In this document: positions 52,255 through 63,449 of the stretch, piece after piece
Layout of the letters: every line of letters starts with the position of its first letter
Position numbering within the stretch: the stretch's first letter is position 1
DNA from: Alitta virens
Lineage: Eukaryota; Annelida; Polychaeta; Phyllodocida; Nereididae
NCBI GenBank assembly: GCA_932294295.1
Contig: OW028573.1
Span: 63,279,829 to 63,343,828 of the forward strand
Direction of reading: 5' to 3'
Length of the DNA: 64,000 nt
The notes under the pieces: model-generated
The model's input: only the letters and a program-made list of their open reading frames with translations
The model's database searches: none
Told to the model about the DNA's origin: nothing
Program-made: the position numbers and the translations under genes

Positions 52255-52683
52255 TTAATAATGATTATGACGACTAACTTCAACATTAACAACAGTTTTA
52301 CGTATAGGATCATATTTATCAATATTAAGGTTGTCATGATAGTTCTTTAAACATATAATAAGATCAGTAAAGGATTCGTTACTCCTTACTACCTCTATGT
52401 AATGTTCTTCAGCACACATTAAACACGGTACAATGTTATATGCAACCCATGTGAGATTATATGTCTCTGTTGGCGCACGTTTGCAATCACCTAAGGCATA
52501 AAATTTAACAACCCAGTCTGAACATTGTTCCATACATTTAGCTGGCGCGCCTGATAGATAATAATCACTTATACACTCATTTAAAGATGTGAACACATTC
52601 TCTGAGTTGTACAATAGTGTTAAACATTTAGGATCCTCACAATCAGGATACGAAAAAACGTACCATCCTATTGTGTATGACAT
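52255..52683 (-). CDS. Cys-rich protein next to the right terminus, element 2
   Basis: 142 residues with about ten cysteines and no clear signal peptide or membrane segment. Shares F-T-S-L-x-x-C and the W-x-x-Y-x-I-x-x-C...E-x-H...D-x-I-x-C pattern with 13512-14039, the equivalent gene of element 1. Unknown function. Its terminal place, separate from the virion block, suggests a host-interaction or early gene. Confidence 0.55.
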   Translation of the reverse strand: MSYTIGWYVFSYPDCEDPKCLTLLYNSENVFTSLNECISDYYLSGAPAKCMEQCSDWVVKFYALGDCKRAPTETYNLTWVAYNIVPCLMCAEEHYIEVVRSNESFTDLIICLKNYHDNLNIDKYDPIRKTVVNVEVSRHNHY

Positions 52684-53284
52684 GTTAATCTTAGACTGGT
52701 TGTCTGTATTATTCTACGGTGCATCTATTGTCTTGACTGTTCTCAACTGATGCATGTAGTGCGACATCAGCGTATTATTCATCCTGTTATGCTTGAAAGC
52801 AAGGGTCTTATTCTTGAACTATGAAGGGGGGCGCCACCTGTTGCTGTTATAATCTGCAACCATAACTGCCATCTAGTGGTCATAAATCATGTTGGCAGTC
52901 TATACAGAGAGAGGTTCACAAGAAGCCCCCACTCGTTCACTTATATATCAGTCAATAGTATGTTGTATTCTGAACACTCTTACTACATCTGAATTAACCT
53001 TTATTACTATTATGTTTTAAGAAACAGGAAGGAATTGTGCAAATTGTGCAAAGTTGTTCTATTGGTACATATATCACTCTTGCAGTATTATTCTTCAACA
53101 TGAGTGAAAGATGATTCATTCTTCAACCTTTCACATACAAACCGAAACAACAGTTCTACACATTGTTATACCTATCACGTACTATATAACATCAGGCCAC
53201 TAGCACCACCTGTCGTCAACTTAGGAAGCTCAAGAATGGTACAAATAAGTGCCAGATAGATCATTATTCGAAAACAATAATTCC
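52684..53284. other. Sub-terminal non-coding region of element 2
   Basis: No frame of note. Contains two CCACCTG/CCATCTAGTGG-type short repeats (52833-52880 and near 53208). Probably a promoter for the terminal gene and origin-proximal sequence. Confidence 0.45.
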
Positions 53285-53555
53285 AGGATTGTCACACTTC
53301 TCACGTCCTCTACAGTAATCAAGCTATAGCCCACGGCATTCCGCATCTTCTATAGTAATCACACTATAGCCCGCGGGGTTCCACTGGTTCATCGGTCATG
53401 CAAAGAGGCCGGGTTAGACCCTCGGGCACCCATTCGAGGCATGACATCCATACATATCGTCGAAGCGCCACCTAGCGGCCACCGTCAAAGGTACCACTAG
53501 CACCGCCTGTCGGGGGCCACCAGAAGCTACGTTTTATAGTAGCATTCTAACTACT
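53285..53555 (-). repeat. Right terminal inverted repeat of element 2
   Basis: Inverse of the left TIR, almost identical over the outer 209 bp (one mismatch noticed, C for T in GGTACC/TTTGACGG), then diverging inward. Ends ...ATTCTAACTACT at 53555. Confidence 0.9.
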
Positions 53556-53561
53556 TATTTG
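53556..53561. repeat. Target-site duplication TATTTG (right)
   Basis: Exact copy of 32765-32770. Confidence 0.92.
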
Positions 53562-54265
53562 CTATCTTTTATGTACTTATATGTACCAAATATTAAGCTA
53601 GATATTCTATATTATATAATAAGCATATAAATCTATCTGTCTCTCTAAACTATCTGTCTATCTACATATCCGATTTTCGTGAAATAAAGAATGAATTATT
53701 CAGGGAAATGTGTAGAATTTATATAATAGTTAAAGGTGGGGAAAATTAATGGAGTATACTAGGCACAAACAAGAATATTCTTGTTAATAAAGTTAGCAAT
53801 ACCTTATAGAGTATAGATATGTAGATAGACAGATAGTTATAAGATCTTAACCTAATAATATGTTACTATCAATAATTCATTGATTAGTATCAATAAAAAA
53901 CGATAATAAAACAATGTTTGTTTGCTTGTTGCCAATAAAATTCCGACTTGATAAAGATGTCTATGGAGCTATAACAACTATCTATAGATAGATATACTCT
54001 AGTTTAGAGTAATCATTTTAGATATTTATTTCATTTTATATAAATTATCAATATTTCGTTGTTGTTTATGAAAATAATCCAACTGGAATTAATATTGATA
54101 TTGCATGTTCCATCCATGATCAAAACAATCTCCCTCTTTAATATGCATAATAAACAGGAATCAGTTGAAATTCAGAATTTCAATTAATGCTTGTGATCAA
54201 TGATGAAAAAGCATGACTTACCCCATTCTTTGCATTATTCAAAATGCTAATAGCAATTGGCATAT

Positions 54266-55276
54266 ATAGGTTAATTGACTTTACAAAACCAAAGGAAAAG
54301 TCCTTCCCATTGGCCAGTTGGCAGAATGAGTAGAAATTAATTGCAATAAAGCTCATCCAAACAATGTATATATAATGGTAAAAAATATTGACCATACCAT
54401 TCAAGTCATGAACATACACAGAGCACCATGCTGCCTTCTCCGACGAATATCACGCTTAAAATTTGGTCTATTTTCAATCTGAAATTCTGTGTGGAATAAG
54501 TATGAACTCTTCTATAATTCAATTTTTATTTGACGCAAATCGGATTAATATTAAAGGAGCAGCAGCCGCCACCAGACAACCGCCTTCTCAGACGAATATC
54601 TCGCTTAATATTTGGTCTATTTTCGATCCGAAAACAAGTATGGAGTCAGTATGAATTATACTACAATCCAGTCTTATTTGACGAAAATCGGACTAATATT
54701 AGGGGAGCAGCAGCATTTTAAAGAAGCGCTCAGCCCTACCTGCATTGATACAGTCAGGGCGCGGACGTCTGCGAGAGCACCACTGTTTGCCTCCGCCAAC
54801 CTAGCTACCTTCTCAGACGAATAACTCGCTTAATATTTGGTATATTTTCGATCCGAAAACCGGTTTGGAATCAGTATAAATTATCCTACAATTTAGTTCT
54901 TATTTAACGAAAATCGGCCTAATATTAGGGGAGCAGCAGTCTTTTAAAGTATACTCCTGGAAACTGTGAGTTACTCCTACTACTCGCCGGCTTACTCCTA
55001 CAACCCGCCGAGTAACCCGTAGAACCCGTGAGTCACCCGTAGAACCCGCCGAGGCACCTGTAGAACCCGCCGAGGCACCCGTGGAAGCCGGCGGGTAACC
55101 CGTGGAAGCCGGCGGGTAACCCGGCGGGTGACCCGGCGGGTAACCCGTAGCGCCCGGCGGGTGCTGCCCCGCCCCTTTTTGCTGCCGCCAAACCGGCGGA
55201 AAGAGTTGTTACATAACTATTACGTAATACTACGGGTTCACTACGGCAAAACCGGCCCGTGTGACAGTGGCTTAAG
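54266..55276 (+). repeat. Composite repeat R1, copy C
   Basis: Same order as copy A: an opening segment, three CTTAATATTTGG modules (54440-54940), a GC-rich minisatellite of GTAACCCGTGGAAGCCGGCG-like units (54955-55170), and the terminal block with ACTACGGCAAAACCGGCC to about 55276. Confidence 0.65.
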
Positions 55277-55408
55277 TTACCTTGCAAGCATGTAGGACCT
55301 ACTGTTACAGTTAGTTTCATTAAAAACGGCCTGTCAAATTAAACCGAGACAAAGCTAGACAACCTGTCACTAAACATAATTGTCTGCGCTATAGCTGGCT
55401 ATAGCTGG

Positions 55409-55971
55409 CTATAGCTGGCTACTCAAATCCTCACTTGTGTCCTCATGGAGGCAAAACTTCTCTTCCCACAGATGGCCCTGCAGGGCTGTATTCTTGTAGT
55501 CCTTGGTGCTGTGGTCATTGAACAACTCTTTACTTCTGTACCACTCGACATGTTCTTCCTCAACTTCATCAGGCAACACCAATTTCTTCTTCGGCCTTAT
55601 GGGTTTTTCTCCAGCAGGGCTGTCAGACTTGGAGCCAGAAAGCAACCTCCCACGTGCTTGTTCTTCCTGGGGTGGCAGAGCTTCTTCAGGAGCAGGAGGT
55701 GGTCTGCAGGAGGTGGACTTGGTGTAGGCAAAGTTGTGATGAGAGACAGGCCTCTCATGGAATAGCTTTCATCACGCCCAGAAGAAATATAAGGTGATCT
55801 TGCAGGCACTTCTTCTACACCTTTGGACACCTTCTTTCTTGTAGAAGATCTTCTGCCTGGCGCCATTGCCATAGTTTCGTCAGGAGCTGTATAACGCAGT
55901 GATGTGTTCTCTTTGAAAACTGCAGGAGAGTGATGGCTGAAGATGCCCTGCGCTTTTACACCTGCCAGCAC
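55409..55971 (-). pseudogene. MADF/Myb-like fragment, frame-broken
   Basis: Two overlapping frames. 55971-55597 is basic and Ser/Pro-rich (RRSSTRKKVS). 55645-55409 contains EEHVEWYRSKELFND and DYKNTA followed by LWEEKF, the Trp/Leu spacing of a MADF (SANT-like) domain as found in Harbinger-associated and host transcription proteins. The frame switch near 55600-55645 indicates decay or an intron. Low confidence. Confidence 0.35.
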
Positions 55972-57463
55972 TCAGGTTTATCCGTGAACAACTTGTATGA
56001 GTTTAGTGAGTATCCGTGAACCACCTGCCGTCGACTCTTTAAACACTCTTGTGCATACGCCAAGTGTCCGTGACACGCTGGCCTATTGTCCATGCGATTC
56101 CCAGTGTCAGTCTTGAAACATATGTGGACCACACGCCGTTCACTCGTGTATAACCGTCATTCATACATGAAACATTCTTGACACTTTAAGACCACCAGGG
56201 ATGAATAGGAGTGAGCAAGTGCGGATGGTGAGTGACCATAGATGTACATACATCTATGGCACAACTTTGCCTACTAATCAGTCGGCGAGCGTTCCCGTAA
56301 AAAGGTAAACAATTGTACTCGAAGAACAAATGCCAAATTTTTAACATGTTTTAAATTGTTTGCCCTCTCCACGGATAGTCATGGATGATCTAGAGGGACC
56401 TCGAGCATTCTACGGATTAGCATGAATATCCGTACAATGCTTGGAAAGTGAATTAAGTATGAGCAAGGATAAGCAAGAGTAAACATTTTTCGTCTTCCGC
56501 GATCACTCACTTGTGACAGCAAGAACGCCCCTTAAATAATTAAGCATTTAATATACTGAGGTCTCTCTGTTAGAAATCATTGACCCATAAGATGATATTG
56601 GGATTTCCATTCATAAGGTGTAACTTCTGCATCATCTATTGCGGCTGAATTATAGGATTTTTACAAAGTCAACATGTTTAAGTACATAGTCTGTTAGACA
56701 CAAGGTTGCATCCTAAACACACCTTCTCTGAGCATATGCAAATGGATGGCAATCAGCAATAGCTTTGAACTGCTCCAAAAAAAAACATTTTTGACAATTG
56801 TCATTGAGGCAGGTAGGAGGGGACCGCTTTGGAATTGGGATTTCTGATGTTTTTCACTGTGTTGGAACATGAGCCTAATTGATTGATTGTTGGTAAATAT
56901 TTCTGAGTATAGGTGCAAGTGGCTCTACATAGTTTGAGAACATTAGTATTGACTTTATCTGGCTCTCCTGCCTAGCCTATTTTCAATGATTTGAGACATT
57001 TCAATACATTAGCTTCAGAGATTGTGATATTTTCTCCACCTCTTTCACGAAGTGACTGATTAAAATCACATTAGTTTTCATAGGAATGAAATAATGTAAG
57101 TAGAAATTAAGGCTTTGCTTTTGTTGAGAATCATGTTAAACCATTGCTGGGCAGTTTTACATTACCATCTACTCATGGCCAGCGGAAACTTTCTTTGCAA
57201 TAGTCACAGCTGATACGCCTCACTGAATGCATTTTCAATGTTTGAAACAGACTCTTCAATGTGGTATAGGCATTTCTGCAGGAAAGCCTCCCGTATAAAG
57301 ATGTCCTATAGGCAGTGTTCGAAAAAAGGGCCGGTCCGGCAGCTTCAAGGTAGGACCGACAGGTTCAATCTCTGAATGAAAGGCTAATGTTATGGCCTGG
57401 TAGGGATCGGCAGGTTTTCTCAAGAACTGGCAGCTTTCCCGCACAGCTGTCCTTGGGACCGGC
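55972..57463. other. Host spacer, no gene recognised
   Basis: AT-rich, only short frames; nothing with recognisable domain structure. Confidence 0.5.
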
Positions 57464-60380
57464 AGCCTATAGGCTCGCCTAAAAACACCGGAACAACACA
57501 CTGTGTGGAGCATGACGTAGCAATTAGCCTGCATGCAGGTCCTGATGGTTAATTTTTCAGTCTTATGTATTCTTTCTGCTTATGAAGCTGTTACAAATCA
57601 GCACCAACACAGAGCCAAGTCTAAAATCTAGCAGTTTACCTATTTAATACACCAGCATTATAAGAGTCCTTTTGTGTGGTACTCTTACCATATAATTATA
57701 GGTCTAGGCCGACCGCAGATTAAAGGACGTACTCAAATAAAGATGCCTGTACTTCGTTTTAAGGACTATTGACATTGCGCAACAAAAATTTTAATTAATC
57801 TGGCAGTGGGATTTCTTGGGGTATCCCCTTGTTACCAAACTGTTTAGTGACGTTTTTGCCGATACTACTGATGTCGCAGGGAATCTCTGAAGTAATTCGG
57901 TTACAGCCCATTGTTCCGACAAATCACTAGTCCGACGATTCGCTAGTCCGATGGTTCAGAAAGCCTAATGTTATTTACAAGATAAACACTGCTCCTTGCC
58001 CATACACAAGGGGGGGGGGGAGAACAAAGCTCCCTGGCTAAGCAAATTGACATTAGGTAGGTCCTAATTGCATATACTAAGGGCAAGGTGCAGTACCCCA
58101 TACTGGCAAGGTGTCAAGTGTGAATTGCAAGCAATTCTTTGGCAAACAAAGCTTTGGGAATTGAATTGATTTTGTCAATTGTGTTTGGTTTTTTAAAAAT
58201 CTACATATTCCTACCCCAGCAGCATACCCTTGGTAACTACTTGTAAATTAAATGTTTTCTTTCATACTGACAACAATGTCAAATGCATATTTTGCATCAT
58301 TTTACACAGGAACTAAATTACAAACTACAGGGCACTCGAAGAGCACAAACCTCTGCCAAGGCCCATTGGAATATATGGCCAAATACCATATCAATTCAAA
58401 TTCGGTGCAGCATCGGCCTTATGTTGGCCCAGTGTTTGCCCAACATCAGTACAGGCCACTTTTGGTCAGTCTTACTACCACATAAGCCTACTGATGGCCA
58501 AATATTATGTCAATTCGAAGTCAGCCTTGCATTGGCCTTATATTGGCACACTGACAGTGTGGCCTACTGCAGGTTGGGCCACTATCAGGGAATATGACAT
58601 CAAAGTGCAGTCAGCGCACTCTCAAGCTGATGGCCTACTGTTGGCCTACTATTGTTGGCCTACTACTGTTGGCCTACTACTGTTGGCCTACTACTGTTGG
58701 CCTACTGTTGGCCTCCTACTGTTGGCAATATCATATGAAAAAGTATTCTGGATCCAGTATCCAGAATGTATTCCAGACCAAATATTTGATGTGGGTTAAA
58801 GATCCATCATGTGATCTGTACCACCTATTAACTTCAGGTGTTTGAACATAAACATTTAAATAACACCAACATAGGTACTGGATGAGTCTGATCCAAATTA
58901 CCTACACAATTTATTTCATCCATAACTTTTTTAAGCATAGCATACCTATCACTTCTCTTTGGGCGTCAGATTTTCAACAAATTTGGCTTTTAATTACGCC
59001 ATGATTGAGTAGATGTAGGAGGACAGTAATTACCACTCCAAAACTGTCTGTTATGAGTTACATAAAACACATTACACATATAGCTTGCTAACTAGCTAGC
59101 TAGGATAGATACAGTGTAGATAGATAGATTTAGATAGATAGAGAGATATGATTTTTTTTTTAATTTGTTGAGGGTAAAACCTATTTTAGGTCTATATATG
59201 AGTTGCGCCACTGATACAAACAATAACACATCAATATATATGCCTACTATATAGGACAAATGGGCAGTCCCCAGTAATTCGGCTTAAAAGTGGCCTACCT
59301 CAAAACGTCCTTCCTTTTAAGGAATAAAAATGAAAAATCCACCAACCTGTACTAGAATCAAAGGACGTACTTTATTCTAAGGACATACATACTACAAAAG
59401 TGTATGGTGCTCTAAAGAAAGAGACAATTTTTGCGCAATGCCACATAGAAATATATATCCATAACATCCATTTTAAAGAGGACAATTTGTACTACAACTG
59501 AGTGTTGTGTTCAGTCCTGCCACTGGTAAACTATGGCTGATAGACAGGAATTAATCCACGATTGAACAGGTTTCTCTGATTCACATGAAGTTTTCAAAGA
59601 GATAATCCAATTTAAATAAGGTATTCCCAAACCAAAATGAGGCGATGTAATCATTCTTCAATGTCAGCCAATGAAAGGTGAGGATATCCTCATATTTTTT
59701 GCAAAACAGCCAAGAATTCTAGAGCTCTCTGCACATTTTTGGGCATCCTTTGATTGAAGTATTCCCATCCTTTGATCTAAGGACGTACATCGTTCTAGGG
59801 TAGGTACTTTAATCTGCGGCCGGACCTTGACCTGATAATGGTGTTCATCACTACTATTTGCTTAATGCTGCCCCTGTAAGGGCATACAAAAATTGCGAGC
59901 GCCGACCATATTTCAGGTCGACGCAGCGGACTAATATTAGGAGAGCAGCAGCCTTTTAAAGAAGCGCTCAGCCCTTCCTGCATTGATACAGTCCGGGCGC
60001 GGACGTTTGCGGTAGCACCACTGTTTGCCTCCGCCAACCTAGCTGCCTTCTCAGACAAATATCTCGCTTTATATTGGTCTATTTTCGATCCAAAAACACA
60101 TATGGAATAAGTATGAACTGTACTACAATTCAGTCTTATTTGACGAAAATCGGACTAATATTAGGGAAGCAGCAGCCTTTTAAAGTATATACAACCTCGG
60201 GTGACTTGCTGACTTTCCCGTCATTACATTTTAAAATTAGACCAGGCGACGTACGCATAGAGTTTAACTCGTAGAAGCTGACGAGTTACTCGTAGAACCC
60301 GTTGAGTAACCCCTGGAAGCCGTCGAGTCTCTCCTGGAATTCGTCCACTAATTGGCCGTAACCCGCCGAGTCACCCGTAG
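57464..60380 (+). repeat. 2.92-kb tandem duplication, copy 1
   Basis: Starts AGCCTATAGGCTCGCC and runs to the R1 minisatellite. The next copy follows directly with an offset of 2916-2917 bp. Short frames inside are identical in both copies. Contains a 15-bp minisatellite (CTACTGTTGGCCTACTATTG-like) at about 58625-58725 and a poly-G run near 58010. Confidence 0.95.
59936..60380 (+). repeat. Composite repeat R1, copy D (truncated)
   Basis: An R1 module and part of the minisatellite, cut by the duplication junction; lacks the terminal CGTAATACTACGG block. Confidence 0.65.
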
Positions 60381-63296
60381 AGCCTATAGGCTCGCCTAAA
60401 AACACCGGAACAACACACTGTGTGGAGCATGACGTAGCAATTAGCCTGCATGCAGGTCCTGATGGTTAATTTTTCAGTCTTATGTATTCTTTCTGCTTAT
60501 GAAGCTGTTACAAATCAGCACCAACACAGAGCCAAGTCTAAAATCTAGCAGTTTACCTATTTAATACACCAGCATTATAAGAGTCCTTTTGTGTGGTACT
60601 CTTACCATATAATTATAGGTCTAGGCCGACCGCAGATTAAAGGACGTACTCAAATAAAGATGCCTGTACTTCGTTTTAAGGACTATTGACATTGCGCAAC
60701 AAAAATTTTAATTAATCTGGCAGTGGGATTTCTTGGGGTATCCCCTTGTTACCAAACTGTTTAGTGACGTTTTTGCCGATACTACTGATGTCGCAGGGAA
60801 TCTCTGAAGTAATTCGGTTACAGCCCATTGTTCCGACAAATCACTAGTCCGACGATTCGCTAGTCCGATGGTTCAGAAAGCCTAATGTTATTTACAAGAT
60901 AAACACTGCTCCTTGCCCATACACAAGGGGGGGGGGGAGAACAAAGCTCCCTGGCTAAGCAAATTGACATTAGGTAGGTCCTAATTGCATATACTAAGGG
61001 CAAGGTGCAGTACCCCATACTGGCAAGGTGTCAAGTGTGAATTGCAAGCAATTCTTTGGCAAACAAAGCTTTGGGAATTGAATTGATTTTGTCAATTGTG
61101 TTTGGTTTTTTAAAAATCTACATATTCCTACCCCAGCAGCATACCCTTGGTAACTACTTGTAAATTAAATGTTTTCTTTCATACTGACAACAATGTCAAA
61201 TGCATATTTTGCATCATTTTACACAGGAACTAAATTACAAACTACAGGGCACTCGAAGAGCACAAACCTCTGCCAAGGCCCATTGGAATATATGGCCAAA
61301 TACCATATCAATTCAAATTCGGTGCAGCATCGGCCTTATGTTGGCCCAGTGTTTGCCCAACATCAGTACAGGCCACTTTTGGTCAGTCTTACTACCACAT
61401 AAGCCTACTGATGGCCAAATATTATTTCAATTCGAAGTCAGCCTTGCATTGGCCTTATATTGGCACACTGACAGTGTGGCCTACTGCAGGTTGGGCCACT
61501 ATCAGGGAATATGACATCAAAGTGCAGTCAGCGCACTCTCAAGCTGATGGCCTACTGTTGGCCTACTATTGTTGGCCTACTACTGTTGGCCTACTACTGT
61601 TGGCCTACTACTGTTGGCCTACTGTTGGCCTCCTACTGTTGGCAATATCATATGAAAAAGTATTCTGGATCCAGTATCCAGAATGTATTCCAGACCAAAT
61701 ATTTGATGTGGGTTAAAGATCCATCATGTGATCTGTACCACCTATTAACTTCAGGTGTTTGAACATAAACATTTAAATAACACCAACATAGGTACTGGAT
61801 GAGTCTGATCCAAATTACCTACACAATTTATTTCATCCATAACTATTTTAAGCATAGCATACCTATCACTTCTCTTTGGGCGTCAGATTTTCAACAAATT
61901 TGGCTTTTAATTACGCCATGATTGAGTAGATGTAGGAGGACAGTAATTACCACTCCAAAACTGTCTGTTATGAGTTACATAAAACGCATTACACATATAG
62001 CTTGCTAACTAGCTAGCTAGGATAGATACAGTGTAGATAGATAGATTTAGATAGATAGAGAGATATGATTTTTTTTTAAATTTGTTGAGGGTAAAACCTA
62101 TTTTAGGTCTATATATGAGTTGCGCCACTGATACAAACAATAACACATCAATATATATGCCTACTATATAGGACAAATGGGCAGTCCCCAGTAATTCGGC
62201 TTAAAAGTGGCCTACCTCAAAACGTCCTTCCTTTTAAGGAATAAAAATGAAAAATCCACCAACCTGTACTAGAATCAAAGGACATACTTTATTCTAAGGA
62301 CATACATACTACAAAGTGTATGGTGCTCTAAAGAAAGAGACAATTTTTGCGCAATGCCACATAGAAATATATATCCATAACATCCATTTTAAAGAGGAAA
62401 ATTTGTACTACAACTGAGTGTTGTGTTCAGTCCTGCCACTGGTAAACTATGGCTGATAGACAGGAATTAATCCACGATTGAACAGGTTTCTCTGATTCAC
62501 ATGAAGTTTTCAAAGAGATAATCCAATTTAAATAAGGTATTCCCAAACCAAAATGAGGCGATGTAATCATTCTTCAATGTCAGCCAATGAAAGGTGAGGA
62601 TATCCTCATATTTTTTGCAAAACAGCCAAGAATTCTAGAGCTCTCTGCACATTTTTGGGCATCCTTTGATTGAAGTATTCCCATCCTTTGATCTAAGGAC
62701 GTACATCGTTCTAGGGTAGGTACTTTAATCTGCGGCCGGACCTTGACCTGATAATGGTGTTCATCACTACTATTTGCTTAATGCTGCCCCTGTAAGGGCA
62801 TACAAAAATTGCGAGCGCTGACCATATTTCAGGTCGACGCAGCGGACTAATATTAGGAGAGCAGCAGCCTTTTAAAGAAGCGCTCAGCCCTTCCTGCATT
62901 GATACAGTCCGGGCGCGGACGTTTGCGGTAGCACCACTGTTTGCCTCCGCCAACCTAGCTGCCTTCTCAGACAAATATCTCGCTTTATATTGGTCTATTT
63001 TCGATCCAAAAACACATATGGAATTAGTATGAACTGTACTACAATTCAGTCTTATTTGACGAAAATCGGACTAATATTAGGGAAGCAGCAGCCTTTTAAA
63101 GTATATACAACCTCGGGTGACTTGCTGACTTTCCCGTCATTACATTTTAAAATTAGACCAGGCGACGTACACATAGAGTTTAACTCGTAGAAGCTGACGA
63201 GTTACTCGTAGAACCCGTTGAGTAACCCCTGGAAGCCGTCGAGTCTCTCCTGGAATTCGTCCACTAATTGGCCGTAACCCGCCGAGTCACCCGTAG
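60381..63296 (+). repeat. 2.92-kb tandem duplication, copy 2
   Basis: Nearly identical to 57464-60380. Single differences noticed include GTCAATTC versus TTCAATTC near 61425 and a missing A near 62317. Minisatellite at about 61542-61642. The junction lies in the R1 minisatellite (CACCCGTAG followed by AGCCTATAGG). Confidence 0.95.
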
Positions 63297-63449
63297 AACC
63301 TGCCGAGTCACCAGTAGAACCCGTCGAGTCATCTGTTGAACCCTTTTTGCCGCCAGAATCCGTCGCCAACCCGGCGAAAAAAGCTGTTGCATAACCGTTA
63401 CGTAATACTACGGCTTCACTACGGCAAAACCGGCTATGTGAGACCTAGG
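62853..63449 (+). repeat. Composite repeat R1, copy E
   Basis: Same as copy D, but continuing through the minisatellite to the terminal block CGTAATACTACGGCTTCACT and CGGCAAAACCGGC, ending in GGCTTTA. This is the original right end from which copy D was presumably duplicated. Confidence 0.65.

Larger units (their letters stand above)
32771..53555. mobile_element. Complete Polinton/Maverick-like element 2 (20,785 bp)
   Basis: Both termini are visible: AGTAGTTAGAATGC at the left and its inverse GCATTCTAACTACT at the right, flanked by TATTTG duplications. Gene order: polymerase and two membrane proteins on the plus strand; then on the minus strand CARD-like, tandem PC4-like, two small proteins, ATPase, capsid, basic protein, penton-like, integrase and a terminal Cys-rich gene. 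Nearly all frames are open and splice sites intact. It lacks a recognisable Ulp1/adenain-type protease. Such elements are integrated viruses (adintovirus-like) able to make virions if complete. Confidence 0.95.

Noticed and set aside
1..53555. Idea that the whole region is one large virus genome
   Set aside because: Two separate capsid/ATPase/integrase sets, TIRs and a target duplication delimiting element 2, and host repeats and an LTR element in between show independent insertions.
57256..57534. 92-codon minus-strand frame
   Set aside because: Starts inside the duplication edge, has no domain or codon signature and is repeat-derived.
58252..58845. Frames of 77-104 codons, identical in both tandem copies
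   Set aside because: Identity reflects the recent duplication; the C-terminal parts are the 15-bp minisatellite and no domain is seen.
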